Source: Abelmoschus esculentus
Lineage: Eukaryota; Streptophyta; Magnoliopsida; Malvales; Malvaceae
DNA: 64,000 nt
Assembly (NCBI GenBank): GCA_035048815.1
Contig: JAUCBN010000062.1
Coordinates: 3,420,001-3,484,000 of the forward strand
Direction: 5' to 3'
Shown here: positions 33,930-46,692 of the stretch, piece by piece
Layout of the letters: each line of letters opens with the position of its first letter
Position numbering within the stretch: position 1 is the first letter of the stretch
The notes under the pieces: model-generated
The model's database searches: none
What the model was told of the DNA's origin: nothing
The model's input: the letters and a program-made list of their open reading frames with translations, nothing else
Position numbers and translations under genes: made by a program

Positions 33930-36272
33930 CTAGTCATGCAAGCTTTGTGCATAACCATTAGCTATCAAGGCTTCTGTCAACTTCAAATTCCACTGTCGTG
34001 ATGCTTGCTTTAATCCGTACAAGGATTTGAGCAGTCTACAAACTTGATACTCGGACTCCCCCTGGCTGCGAAATCCTTGAGGCAAATCCATATAAACCTC
34101 TTCATGAAGATCACCTTGTAGAAATGCATTAAACACATCCATTTGGTACAAGGGCCAATCAAACATAGTTGCTAAGGCAATGACCATTCGAACTGTAACT
34201 TGCTTAGCTACTGTAGAGAATGTGTCATGGAAATTAGTGCCAACTTTTTGATTATATCCCTTGGCAACGAGCCTAGCCTTAAACCTCTCGATCGAGCCAT
34301 CAGAATTATACTTCACTTTGTACACCCATTTGCAACCAATAGGCGTTTTGCCAGGAGGTAAATCAACCACTTCCCACGTACCATTAACCTTGAGAGCATG
34401 AATTTCCTTTTGCATGGCCTCCACCCACCTTTTGTCAACAATTGCCTGATGATAATTTTGAGGTTCTACAACAGAAGACAATGAAATGGCAAGGGTACGA
34501 GTGTGAGGTGGCAAGTGTGTATAGGATACAGAATTAGAGATAGGATTCTGACCTGAAGGCAGTGTGCTTGATGAAGAAGGATTAGTAGGACAAACAAAAT
34601 CTGATAACCACGAGGGTGGCTTGAAAATTCTTGTAGACTTTCGAAGAATAGGAGGATTGATAATAGGAAGTGGTGAAGGTGAGGGTACAACAGGTGGTGG
34701 TGGTGGTGAAGTAGAAGCATTAGGTGGAATTGATTCTGGTCCAGTAGAATCAAAGCTCTGGTCAGGAGTACTGGGGGACAATGCTGGATTATTTTGTGAT
34801 GGACTAGAAGGGCTCGATAGGGTAGGCATATCATGAGGAACAACCATACTCTCTGAAGCTGGTACAAGAGTAGGAATATGTAAAAATTCATGATCAATAG
34901 TGTTTGTATCTTGACAAATGGGAAACAATGATGACTTGGACATAGGCTTCTGAAAAGGAAAAAAACTCTCATGAAAGATGACATCTCTACTCACAAAGAA
35001 CTTGTGAAGCTCAATATGAAAAAGTAGGTATCCCTTCTGAACTTCAGAATATCCCATAAAGACTGATGGGTGTGCCTTCGACCCAAACTTGTCTTTGTTA
35101 TTAAGGACTGTTGCATAGAAAAGACAGCCAAACACTCGAAGGTGAGACAAACTTGGAGGTTTACCACGAAGTAACTCATAGGGTGTTTTCCAATTGAGAA
35201 TGGCAGTAGACAATCTGTTTATTAGGTAACATGCCGTTAGAACACACTCTCCCCAGAACTTAATGGGAACAGAGGATTGAAATTTGAGCGCTCTTGCTAC
35301 ATTGAGAATGTGTTTGTGTTTACGCTCTGCCACACCATTTTGCTGTGGAGTGTAAACATATGAACTTTGGTGAACAATCCCTTTAGACAAGAAAAACTCT
35401 TTGCCCTCATTATTGAAGAACTTGGAACCATTATCACTTCTAATAGTCTTGATAGTTGTGGAGAAATGATTTTGAACATAGGAAACAAATTGTTTGAGAG
35501 TTATTATGGCATCACTTTTGAGTTTTAATAGATAAACCCAAGTCATTCTGGTGAAATCATCAACTATGGTAAGAAAATACCTATGTCCACTATGTGTGGA
35601 AGTTCGATATGCACCCCAAAGGTCAACATGAACAAGGGAAAAAGACTGAGATTCTCGTGTATGACTAATGGGAAAAGGTAAACGAGACTGTTTAGCAAGA
35701 GGACAGACACCACACTGTTTTACATGAGAATCATTAGCCAAAGTAGGAAGCAAATGAGGCATTTTATTCATAGTAGTTAAAGAGGTATGGCCTAAACGAG
35801 CGTGCCATAGTACAGAAGATACAGGTATACTATGAATCACATTTGTACATAAGGAATTTGAGTTATTAACAGAAGAAAAATTGGCTGGGGAAGAAACTGA
35901 CTGAAAGATGTATAAGCCTGCCTTGACTCTACCAATCCCCTTCATCCTGCCACTGTAAAGGTCCTGGAAGACACAAAAATCAGGATAAAAAAGAACACAA
36001 CAGTTAAGTTCTTTGGTAAGTTGGGAAACAAACTGCAAGTTATAATGAAAGTCAGGGATGTGAAACACTTTGGACAAGGTTTGCGTAGGAGAAATAGTAC
36101 ATGACCCAACGTGAGCAATTTTGGCTTTCTTACCATTTGGCAATTGAACAAAAGAAGGAGAGCCGCAAGCAACAGGAGAATGCAAGTTTTCTAAGTCAAA
36201 AGTCATGTGATTAGTGGCACCAGTGTCAAGAATCCAATCTTTAAATGAGGGAACAATGTTCATATCTGCCAT
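33930..36272 (-). pseudogene. Copia pol: protease, integrase and RT N-terminus
   Basis: The 780-residue frame starts just after the gag. WILDTGATNHMT is an intact aspartic protease site. VLWHARLGHTS opens the GAG-pre-integrase zinc region (with CGVCPLAKQSRLPF). The integrase carries VHVDLWG, TIRSDNG and PQQNGVAERKHKH, which supply the D-D-E triad. A proline- and serine-rich linker follows (PSSPSQNNPALSPS). RT begins WVEAMQKEIHALKVNGTW and runs through ARLVAKGYNQ, YQMDVFNAFLQGDLHEEVYM and SLYGLKQASRQW. It ends at a TAG (33930-33932), short of the YVDD box. Confidence 0.92.
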
Positions 36273-36291
36273 ATGAGCTGATGCTTTGACA

Positions 36292-36939
36292 TCAGAATGG
36301 AGTATGAATGGAGTATGCTTGATTCACAGTAGGCAATGGACTCATTAACAAGATTTGACTACGAACTGATGCGTATGTTTCATTCAAGCCCATTAAAAAC
36401 TGAAACAATCGTTGCTGTTTCAAGTTACCATTGTTTCTTGTTGCAGCATCACATTCACATACAGCAACGGGAGCGATTGCATCATATTCATCCCATAACA
36501 GACGTAGCCTTGTATGATAAACTGAAATGGATGATGTACCTTGTGTTTGTGTTGCAATCTCTCGATGTAAAAAGAAAACCCGAGAGCCATCCACCTTGTC
36601 AAACCGTTCCTTGAGATCAGCCCATACCAACGCTGCACTGGAAGCAAAAACCACACCGGCCGAGAGTTCTTGACTGACAGAATTCAAGATCCACGAAAGC
36701 ACCAAAGCATTGCATCGCTTCCACTGTGATTGAAGGTCCTCAGTCATATTTTCAAGCGAGCAAGAACCATCAATAAATCCAAGCTTGTTCTTTGTCAATA
36801 ACGCAATACGCATGGACCTGCTCCATACATTATAGTTTTCGATTCCAGTGAGCTGGTGAGAAACCAACACTGTTCCAGGAGTGTCCGAGGGATGAAGATA
36901 CAAATGATACGTGTAATCAAGTTGTACAGCAACTGCCAT
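36292..36939 (-). pseudogene. Copia gag without zinc knuckle
   Basis: The 215-residue frame MAVAVQLDYTYHLYLHPSDT has the UBN2/retrotran-gag pattern: LTGIENYNVWSRSMRIALL, LVLSWILNSVSQEL, VWADLKERFDKVDG and LFQFLMGLNETYASVRSQIL. It stops after VNQAYSIHTPF. The CCHC knuckle that normally follows is absent, and the pol frame begins only about 20 bases later in a different frame. A small direct repeat, CCATTCATACTCCATTC, lies at the junction and suggests a deletion. Confidence 0.86.
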
Positions 36940-37080
36940 TAACAGGGAGAAAGAACAGAAGAAGAAACTACTAAAGAAAGGAAAATTTTCTTCAAGAACC
37001 TGTAGGGCAAGATGCTTGTCAGCCTTTTGACTAGCTGGTAACGTAACCGTCGACTAGAAGAAGAAGAACGACCGCCGGCG

Positions 37081-37095
37081 CCGGCTCTGATACCA
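37081..37095 (-). other. Primer-binding site of the short-LTR copia
   Basis: Read on the minus strand the sequence is TGGTATCAGAGCCGG, directly next to the 5' LTR, matching the initiator-methionine tRNA 3' end used by most plant copia elements. Confidence 0.9.
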
Positions 37096-37267
37096 TGTCG
37101 GAAAGTTACCGGAAGTGTGACTGATACTTGTGTGAGCTAGGAAGAAGTAACTCTTTTTTTTTATTATATGTAAAACTCATACAAGATAGCCTTATTTATA
37201 CACACTTATCACATGGTTTTAACCCTCTAACTTCCTAACTCCCTTAACTAACTCAACAACTTTAACA
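37096..37267 (-). repeat. 5' LTR of the short-LTR copia element
   Basis: 172 bp, with TGTCGG and TTTAACA ends on +, followed by the target duplication ATATA at 37268-37272. Confidence 0.93.
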
Positions 37268-37507
37268 ATATAGAAGTTGAGAGTGAATTTTATCATTTTA
37301 AATTGCTTAAGGAGACGAGGGGAACAAAAGATACTATTACTAGGTGGATTATCTTTTCTGCAAAAGACTAACAATAGCATTCAATATGATCACAAGGGAA
37401 AATCGTTCAAGTTGAAGAGTTGTCAATATCTTTCTTTTCAAAAGGATAAAATTGATCGCCATGTGGTACAATTGTTCGATGAAATAATTATTCTTTGTAG
37501 TAGTTTA
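37268..37507 (+). pseudogene. Decayed gypsy gag, right part
   Basis: This is the continuation of the 31700-32697 relic beyond the copia insertion. Coding texture remains (VESEFYHFKL and others) but no motif is intact. A second copia begins at 37508. Confidence 0.4.
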
Positions 37508-37760
37508 TGTTAGAAAAATGGTATGGTACATGGACATTTTGAGCTTAAATTTGAGTGGGTTTCATTAGTTAAATTAATTGGGGCTAAGTAGATTATTAAT
37601 CTACTACAAGAGTATATAAAATTTGTAGATTTACATGCTCAAAATGTTCAATGGGTGAATGAGAAATTTTAACTCAAAGTAACATCCATGATGTTGGAAA
37701 AAATGAGATGAAAAATAGAATATCCCAAACTTGATGGGAACATTGTTTTGGAAAGCTTTA

Positions 37761-40652
37761 TGTAGCGATACTTTTTAAAATTCGTAGGTGTAGTAAAAAG
37801 TCGCTATTTTGGTGAACTTGAAAAGCTAGGTTAAAAATCTTGAAAATTTGAGAATTGTCTCAATATAGGGGAATTTGAAAATTAAAAATTGTTTCAAAAT
37901 TTAGAAATTTAGGTTTTAAATTTCTAATTTTATCCCTAAAGGGGAAATTTTTATTAATTAGGATTACGGATTTAAAATTAAAAAAATAATTTTGAAATTA
38001 GGGTTTAAAAAAAGGTTGGAGTCGTCATCGGTCACGTTTGGTAGACCGAACACCAAAAAAAAATAGAGATTCGAAATGATTTAGGTTCGATAGTCGGTTG
38101 CGATTAAAAACAATTTTATCGTTTTAAAATCGCCCAAAATTAACACCTTTACAAAATACCGCTTAATTAATTTAGGAATTTCTGATTTAAAATGTCATTT
38201 AAATTAAAGTTTGTTCAAAAATTCGAATTCAATTTTAATTTTACCGTATCTTTATTCGAAGGTAAACACATACACCACTGCCACTACGCCTGATTTCGGG
38301 CCCGTTATGACCGAATAAAAATATAATGCATTAGGTTCATTAATTAATTAAGTGTGACAAAGCAAAAATAAAATGACAAGTAAATAATACAATATTAACA
38401 AAAAAATATACATAAATATAAAAAATAACATACATAATTAAAAACATGGCATAATAAATTAAAAACATAACTTATGCAACATAAATATACATGCGTAATA
38501 CAATAAAACACCTAAACAAAAATAATGCACAAATAAAAAAGATGTATGTACATTGAAATAAAAAGCATAATCACATGACATAGTAAAAAAATAGAAAAAT
38601 AATGCATGATGTAAATTAAATATATGTACAAATAAATAACCAAAATAAAGACATAAATAAATAAACAAACAATGATTTAGTCGAATGAAAAATAGTAATT
38701 GAAGGACCAAAACAAAACGTTTTATCACTGGAAAAAGGACTAAAATGAAAGTAAAATAAAACAAAAGGGTGGATTTAAAACAAAGGAGAATTAAACTGAA
38801 ATCAGTGGCCAAATCAAAATATTTTAAAAACACCCAGACCCTCGAAGCGCAATTTTGAAAGGAGGAAGGAATCGAAAAATTAGTTACAAAAAACGGAGGG
38901 AACCGCTCGTAATAAAACCAAAATAAAATAAATGATTAAGGTTAAGCTACTGACGAAATTGAAAGAAAATCGAGAGTTAGGAGGACCTCGAGGATGATTA
39001 GCGTGACAAGGAGGGATTTATGACGCTAATACCCCATTTTTAAAATATTAGGTAAGTATAAAACACAAAAAAAAAGATTAAAATCAAACCACCTTAATCA
39101 CTTTCCTCTGAAAACCCAAACAAAACCAAAATTTTCTCTGAACTTGTTCATCTGGGGGATAAGAAAAACTTGAATGTTCTTCCCCAAACCCAGAAAGTTC
39201 ATCCGTTTTTCCAGAACGCCGCCGTGTTTTTCAGATTTTGGCCACCGCTGGCGGTGGTCGACGAAACCAAAACCACCTAGAAACCTTCCCTTTCGAAACC
39301 CTAAACTCGATTGAAACCTCTCTTTCTCAAAACCGAAGCCAAAATCCCACCTTTCCTTTTGAAAAAAAAGAGAAAAACTTTCAACTCTTCTTTTTTCTTT
39401 AGAAACCGTAACGAAATAAAAAAAATATTAGTGGACCGGAAAGGAGAAACGAAGCTTTCAACCCTCTCTGGTTCACTTTACGCGGCTTCGAAGGAGAAAC
39501 CGGAGAGCTTATCACTGAGAGGGAGACGAATAGCCACGACTCTCTAAGGTAAGAATTTTTTTCTTGCTTTCGAACGATCTATGCGAAACTTGAGGGTTTA
39601 CCTCTGAAATGTTCTCTTTTTGTATTGATTTCAATCGGTGGTAGGAAAAAGTTCCTTACAATTTTTTGTTCTCGGTTTTTATAACCGGTTACAATGAAAA
39701 TAAGAAAAGAAAATCCTAAATTTCTCATTGGTTTTGCGATTTGTTGCTAGAAATTTGTTGTTTTGTGTCTAGAATTCTCTACAAATATTGGCTGATATTT
39801 GTGTTGGTGTAGCCTCTGATTTTTTGATATTTGGCTGAAATTCGTTTGGAAATTTCGTACAATCTGACATTTTGTTTGTTTCGCATGTGAACGTGGCGAT
39901 CAGGGAGGCAACAGGGACCATCGGTGAACGTCCAGTGATCGGACGACGGAGAAAATTAAGCATCGAACTGGAACCGAAGAGGCGCGCGTGAGCTGCACGC
40001 GCGCGTGGAGAATCCCAACAGTCTGCACGTGGGCGCGTTGCGTCTGGAAGCTTCACCCCTTTTAATATCGACCGTTGGATCTGGGGGCTGATCCAACGGC
40101 CTTGGAGCAGCTGCGCAAAGATTATTAAGTGGGGATTAGGGTTTTGTAACGGGTATCCGGTTTAGGATTGAGCTAAAAGTTTGTAATTTAATTACATTCT
40201 GGCTTTGTAATTATTTTGTTTATGGGTTTTATAATTGTAAATGGACTTTAATTAATAAATGGGTTGTTATTTATTATCTGTTTGTTTTTTTTTATTTATT
40301 TAATTATGCTTTTTATATAATAATAATAATAATAATAAAATGAACTAATTTAATAAATAAATAAAGGAAAACGAAAAGAATAAACAAAATAATACTATTG
40401 AAAAAAGGAATTATATACGTAAAAGAAACAAAAATAATATATTTATAATATTTTGGATTTTTTATCTAAATAACATATACGGTAATATATATACATATAT
40501 TTACAAAGTCAAAAAGGAAAAGAAGGTAAATACAAACTAATGCATATATTGATATAATGTTTTTGTATTTTTATAACATTAAAGCCCATTGTTTGAATAC
40601 CACAAAAATTAAAAACCCGAGTTTAATACCCCAGATAAAATTAGTGATTACA
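37761..40652 (+). mobile_element. Large solo LTR, 2.9 kb, target duplication CTTTA
   Basis: It begins TGTAGCGATAC and ends GATTACA, flanked by CTTTA at 37756-37760 and 40653-40657. Removing it rejoins the copia LTR exactly as in the intact 3' LTR at about 47.5 kb. Its great length, with the motif GGAGTCGTCATCGGTCACG and a transcription-leader-like GC-rich stretch at 39.8-40.1 kb, suits an Ogre/Tat-type gypsy element. There is no gag-pol. A (TAA)n run lies at 40317-40338. Confidence 0.85.
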
Positions 40653-41088
40653 CTTTATATATATATAAGCTCTTCATATTATTTTTGAAATAAGACAAAG
40701 ACCTATGGTTAGGCACCTTAGGCTAGCTATAGTTGACTTATTTTAAAATCAAAGATGGGACTTGGGTTTCTAAAATGACATTTTTTCTACTTTTCTAACT
40801 TAATTTCCATCAGACACTATAAAATTAAACCATATTTTTATGAAGTTGTAGATCCTTCAGGTGGTTGTAAATTTTAATTTATTCTGGATTAATTCTGTTA
40901 TAATTATTATTTGATTTTTGAAAATTGTAACTCTTTAGAAATTTTGAATAACAGATTAATTTTTCTATTAATTATGTCCCCTGCATGAACACTATAAAAG
41001 CATACATCTTGCTCTTATCTCAATATCTTGAAAAAGCATATAAATCCTCTAGCCATATTCTTGATAGTGTTATGCTTCTGTAAAGTTC

Positions 41089-42414
41089 TGATAAGTGTTC
41101 AAAATAGTTAATATTTTGTGCTTAATTACTCCTTGATTTGATGAATTATGTTACTGATCTAAGTGTTTTCTGTGTGTTTTTGTGCAGGACTTTGAATCTG
41201 GAAAATGCACTTAAATGGACGATTTTTGAAGTTTTTTTATTTTTATTTTCTGGATCGAGTCTGGATTGGTGGGCATGACTTTGGGTATGAAAATATGACG
41301 TGGCATTTTGTTAGCAGCTTCTAGAAGATGACGTCAACAAGCGCATGATAGCTTATCAGCGTTCCAGATAGCTTATCAGTCGCATTTTGAATTTCAAATT
41401 AGGATTTATCTTTTTTAATTTGAATTTAATTTTTTTAGAATTATCTAGGATTTATCCCCTTATTTTAGGTTTTGTAAAAGGCTATAAATACCCACCTTGG
41501 GTATGCCTAAAACAATCTTGAGTTCATCTTTTAATCCTAGAGTTTTCTTTCATCTTTTATTTTCTTTCTTTATTTTTTGTTTCCTTTTATTTTTATTTTA
41601 TTTTTTTTATTATGTCGAGCATAATTCTTTCTATAATTATGCTTGGCTAATTTCTTTTTAGTTAAAGGCTTAAGCAATGAATCGATCCAAACGTGAGGAT
41701 TGAAAAGCGCATCAATAACTTTGATTTTGTTTTGTTTTTTTTTTCTTTTGAACTTATTTTTAAAATTAAATTGATTTCAAAACTAAAGATTGACTTTAGT
41801 CAAGATGTTGATTTGATTACTTGTGTGGGAGGAAAGATCGACTAGTGAAGCAATTCGACTTCCTGGGAACATACTTATCAAATTGATTGCTAAGAGCAAA
41901 TTGATTGCTAAGAAGAAAACTAAGATTGGATCAGTTATTATTGAAATAACACAATCCAAGTCGGTTTAAATGATTTAAATGATTTTTCTACAAACATTGA
42001 GTTGGTGGATTAATCCATGAAACCAATATCAAAGATAGACTTGTGTATTCGGTTTAGAAGTTTTGCTTCAAGGATTGAACCTTGAAAGTTAATTACCGAC
42101 GTAAAATCCCGAAGTGAAAATCTTTTTCCGATGATCTATTAAAGTCGAGTCAAAACGAAAGCCTAAGGTTAGTTTTTATCTTATTAAATTATTTTCTTTA
42201 TTTCAATCTCTTCCATTATTTAGTTTTATTTTATTCAACAACCCCCTTTTACTTAAAACATCATTCAATATTCTTGGATCACCAATCAAACAAGCGTAAT
42301 CAGGAAATTTCTAGTCCCTGTGGGATCGACCCTTACTTCTCCTATACTATATTTAATTTCTTATTTATTATTTGAGAATAAGGAATTTATTTTGACACTA
42401 CACGACGCGTGTCA
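41089..42414 (+). mobile_element. Solo LTR, 1.3 kb, target duplication AGTTC
   Basis: It begins TGATAAGTGTTCAAAATAG and ends GACGCGTGTCA, flanked by AGTTC at 41084-41088 and 42415-42419. It is the same family as 22939-25639, in reverse orientation and without the nested insertion, so it serves as an empty-site reference for that copy. Confidence 0.92.
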
Positions 42415-42724
42415 AGTTCTCCATTGCAGTCAAGGTTGCGTTGCTCATTTTTCTGTATTTACCGTTGTATCCTGGGAGACAGACGTTCCATAGTAACTCT
42501 AGCACCGGGCGGGGACGAATATGTTTTAAGGACACTATGATAGCATAAGCCTCGGTCAAAAATTTTCAGAATCGTTTATTGTTTTTTTCCTTTGGTTTCT
42601 GCGATCTTTGTATTTCCTATTTTATATATTTTATTTCTATTTCATTTACAGAAATTGTTTTTAACATTTCATTAACTTGTTTCGTTTATTTTATAACAAT
42701 CTTAAAACAGATTCTTTTTGTGAA

Positions 42725-43770
42725 ATGGAAAAAGAGCAAGGTGTGATTCCACCTGTTGTTGATGGAGTCAATGATGTTGCGGTACCTACGAACATTGTTG
42801 CTCCTAGGTCCTCTACGAGTGCCCTTCTAATTCCTGCCTCATTTTAGATGCCAGTTTCGATACCTACAAACATGGCTGAAAGGCCATAGAAATTCATCAA
42901 GTTGAATTTAAAGTGATGGCAACAAAAGATGTTATTCTAACCACGCCAAATCTTACGAGATTCTTGACGGAAGATTCTCCAACGTTGGGAGAAGATAAAT
43001 CTGACTTCCAAGTTGTCAGTGCTGTTGAAGCCTGGAAGCATTCATATTTTCTTTGCAAAAATTATATTCTGAATGGTTTAATTGATTCCTTGTACAATGT
43101 GTATCAAAAGGTGATTCAAAAGGTGAATACAACCAAAGATCTATGGGATTCTTTGGACAAGAAGTACAAAGCAGAAGACGTTGTAGAAAAGAAGTTTGTT
43201 GTTGGCAAATTTCTGAATTTCAAGATGGTGGACAACAAGACTATCATTAGCAAAGTCCAAGAGTTTCAGGTGATTTTAGGCAAAATTCATGATGAAGGCA
43301 TGTCCATTAGTGAAACCTTTTAAGTGGCTGTAACCATTGAAAAGCTACCTCATGGATGAAAGGATTTCATGAACTATCCAAGCATAAGTTAAAGGGGATG
43401 AACATGGAGCAGTTCATTGTTAGACTTAGAATTGAAGAAGATAATCTAACTAATGATAGTAGGAGCCATATTCCCGTAGTCAAGGAAAATATGGTGGAGC
43501 ATGGTCAAGGCTCCAAGGCTACTCAAAGTCCTAAAAAGTGGAAAGTGAAACAAACAATGAAGTTTTGACCTAAAGGTGGAATTGAGAAACAAAAGTTCAA
43601 AGGAAAATGCTTCAATTGTGGCAAGGAGGATCAAAAATCTAATGAATGCAAGTTTTCACAAAAGAAGAACAAGAATGTTCAAGCTAACCCGGTGGACTGC
43701 ATTGCTAAAGATATGGGTGACATCAATCTTTCTGCCATGATGTCCGAAGTGAATCTGGTAAGGTCCAATA
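42725..43770 (+). pseudogene. Second copia gag
   Basis: The start MEKEQGVIPPVVDG is followed by stops, then by the gag domain with AWKHSYFLCKNYILNGL, TTKDLWDSLDKKYKAED, VGKFLNFKMVDN and LPHG. A CCHC knuckle appears as CFNCGKEDQKSNEC, where the zinc-binding His has become Gln. Stops occur at about 42846, 43321 and 43566. Confidence 0.85.
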
Positions 43771-46529
43771 TTAAGGAGTGATGGATAGACACTGGTGCCA
43801 CATGTCACATCTGCTCAACTCGTGAGATGTTCTCTACCTTTGAGGTTAGTACGAAAGAGAGTCTACATGAAAAATTCTGTTGCTTCATCTGTTGAAGAAA
43901 TAGGCAAGGTGATGCTCAAAATGACTTCTAGAAAGCTGCTGACTCTCAACAACGTTTTGTATGTGCCTAAGTTCTAAAAGAACTTGGTGTCTGGATCTCT
44001 CTTGACCAAGAATGGGTTTAAGTTGGTCTTTGAGTCAGAAAAAATTATCTTGTCAAAGTCAGGGATGTATGTGGGGAAGGGGTATGTTATGGATGGGCTT
44101 TTTAAACTTAATGTAATGACAATTAATAATAATAACGCAAGTACCTTTTCTACTTACTTGATTGAGTCTTCCAATATATGGCATGGTAGACTAGGACATG
44201 TTAATTATGATACCTTGCGTAGGTTAATTAACTTAAAACACATCCTTTCATTCTAAATTGATTCGAAACATAAGTGTGAAACTTGTGTAGAAGAAAAATT
44301 GACAAGTTTATCTTTTCAAAAAATATAAAGAAATACAGAACCAATTGATTTAATCCATAGTGACTTATGCGATTTAAAATTTGTACAAAAGAGAGGTGTT
44401 AATAAATACTTTATCACGTTATTGATGATAACACAAGATATTGTTATGTGTATTTGCTCAAAAGCAAAGATGAAACCTTATAAAAATTCATTCTTTATAA
44501 AAATGAAGTAGAAAATCAATTTAATAGAAAAATTAAGGTGATTAGAAGTGATAGAGGTGGTGAGTATAAATTTGGAGAATTCTGTGGGCAACATGAAATT
44601 GTAAATGAGATAACAACACTTTATTCACCTCAATCAAATGGTTTTGCAGAAAGAAAAAATCTCACTTTAAAAGAAATCATGAATGCAATGTTGATAAGTT
44701 CAGGGATATCACAGAATTGGTGGGTTAAAGCTATTTTTTCAAGAAATTACCTTTTAAATAAGTTACCCCGGAAAAACCAAGATAAAACTCCGTATGAGTT
44801 ATAGAAAGGTAGGAAACCATCCTACAAATATTTAAAAGTGTGAAGGTGTCTTGCAAAAGTAGTTGTTCTAACACCAAAGAAAATGAAAATTGATCAAAAA
44901 ATAGTGGATTGCATTTTCATAGGCTATGCACATAATAGTATTGCTTATAGAATTCTTGTGTATGAATCCAATAATCTAGATCTATACAAGAATAATATAA
45001 TAGAATCAAGGAATGTATCGTTCTTTGAAGATGTATTTTCATGCAAGTCTAAAGAAGAAAAAAGCTTGTCTAAACGAATTTATGACGACACTATGAATAA
45101 AAATAATGATTCAGAAGTTGAGTTAGAACCAAGACGGAGTAAAAGAGCAAGAGTTGAAAAAACGTTTGGTCCAAATTTTCTAAAATTTTTGTTAGAAAGT
45201 AAACCGCAAACGTATACAAAAGCAGTAACATCTTCTGAAGGACCACTTTGGAAGGAAACTATTAAAAGCGAAATAGATTCTATTTTATAGAATCATACAT
45301 GAGAACTAGTAGACCTTCCACTAGGTAGTAAACCTCTAAGATCCAAATGGATATTCAAAAGAAAAATGAAACCTGATGGTTCCACTAAAAAATACAAGGC
45401 CAGACTTGTAATTAAAGGTTATAGATAGAAAAAAGGTCTAGATTACTTTGATACATATTCTCCTGTGAAGAGAATAACTTCCATAAGACTAATTCTCGCA
45501 ATTGCAGCATTGCGAAATTTAGAAGTTCATCAAATGGATGTAAAAACAATTTTCTTAAATGGAGATTTAGATGAAGAAATCTACATGGAACAACCTAAAG
45601 GTTTTATAATTCCAGGTCAAGAAAATAAAGTTTGTAAATTGGTTAAATCATTGTATGGTTTGAAACAAGCACCAAAACAATGACATCAAAAGTTTGACCA
45701 AGCAATGAAAACCAATGGTTTTAAAATCAATGAGTGTGACAAATATGTCTACGTAAAGGACACAAAATATGGTTGTCATATTATGCTTATATGTTGATGA
45801 CATGTTAATTGTTGGTAGTAATGACAAAATGGTTAAATCTACCAAAAATATGTTAAATTCTAAATTTGACATGAAAGATATGTGACTTGTTGAAGTAATT
45901 TTAGAAATTAAACTTAAATGAAGTTCATATGGTCTCATATTAAGTCAGTCACTCTACGTAGATAAAATTCTTGAAAATTTTAATAAAGATGATACATCAG
46001 TGGCTAGAACACCTTTAGATACTAGTGTTCATCTATCTAAAAATCGAGGAGAAAGTATTTCTCAAGTAGAGTACTCTAGAATTATTGGAAGTTTGATGTA
46101 TGTAATGATTTCTACTAGGCCAGATATTGCTTATGTTGTGGTAATCCGAATTTTGATCTTTGGAAAGCAATTGTTAGAGTACTTAGATATTTGAGAAACA
46201 CTTGTGATTATGAGATGCATTATACGAGATATCCACTAGTTCTAGAAGGATAAAATGATGCTAATTGGATTTCTGATATAAAAGACCCCAAGTCTACTAG
46301 TGAATATGTTTTTACACTAGGAGGTGCAGCTGTATCATGAAAATCTTCAAAACAAACAGTTATAGCCAGATCCACAATGGAATCTGAATTTATTGCATTA
46401 GATAAATATGGTGAAGAGGCAAAATGGCTGCAAAATTTTTTAGAGGATATTCTGATGTGGGAAAAAAGCGTGCCTCTAATTTGCATACACTGTGATAGTC
46501 AGACAGCGATTGGAAGGGAACAAAACAAC

Positions 46530-46564
<35 letters not shown>

Positions 46565-46692
46565 GCATAATAACATTAGACAACTACTCTTAACTGGAGT
46601 TATTACTATGGATTATGTTAAATCAAAGGATAATATAGCAAATCCGTTAACTAAAGGGTTAAATAGAGAGTTGATTGACAAATCATCGAAAG
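43771..46692 (+). pseudogene. Second copia pol
   Basis: The protease WIDTGATCHIC follows a TGA where Trp is expected (about 43779). Then come IWHGRLGHVNYDTLRRL, the integrase pieces IRSDRGGEYKF and SPQSNGFAERKN, the RT pieces KARLVIKGY, HQMDVKTIFLNGDLDEEIYM and YVDDMLIVGSND, and the RNase H pieces ESEFIALDKYGEEAKWL and HCDSQTAI, ending DYVKSKDNIANPLTKGL. At least eight stops or frame changes interrupt it. Confidence 0.88.

Larger units (their letters stand above)
32698..37267 (-). mobile_element. Nearly complete Ty1/copia element with short LTRs, target duplication ATATA
   Basis: LTRs of 171 and 172 bp (32698-32868, 37096-37267) frame a minus-strand gag-pol. ATATA flanks both ends (32693-32697, 37268-37272). 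The primer-binding site TGGTATCAGAGCCGG (37095-37081) matches the initiator-tRNA type. The polypurine tract AACTTGAGGGGGAA lies at 32882-32869. The LTRs differ at about five bases and one T-run length. The element lacks a zinc knuckle and has several nonsense codons, so it is not autonomous. Confidence 0.95.

Noticed and set aside
34466..34984. A 172-codon minus-strand ORF with many His and Leu
   Set aside because: It overlaps the copia pol frame (33930-36272), which has clear integrase and RT motifs. It is an out-of-frame shadow.
38459..38833. A 124-codon minus-strand ORF rich in Phe and Tyr, like a membrane protein
   Set aside because: AT-rich LTR DNA gives such frames by chance. There is no start context or homology, and it lies inside a solo LTR.
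39311..39547. A 78-codon ORF that might be a small gene
   Set aside because: It lies wholly inside the solo LTR 37761-40652, has low-complexity Lys/Phe composition and matches no known protein. It is more likely leader sequence of the parent element.
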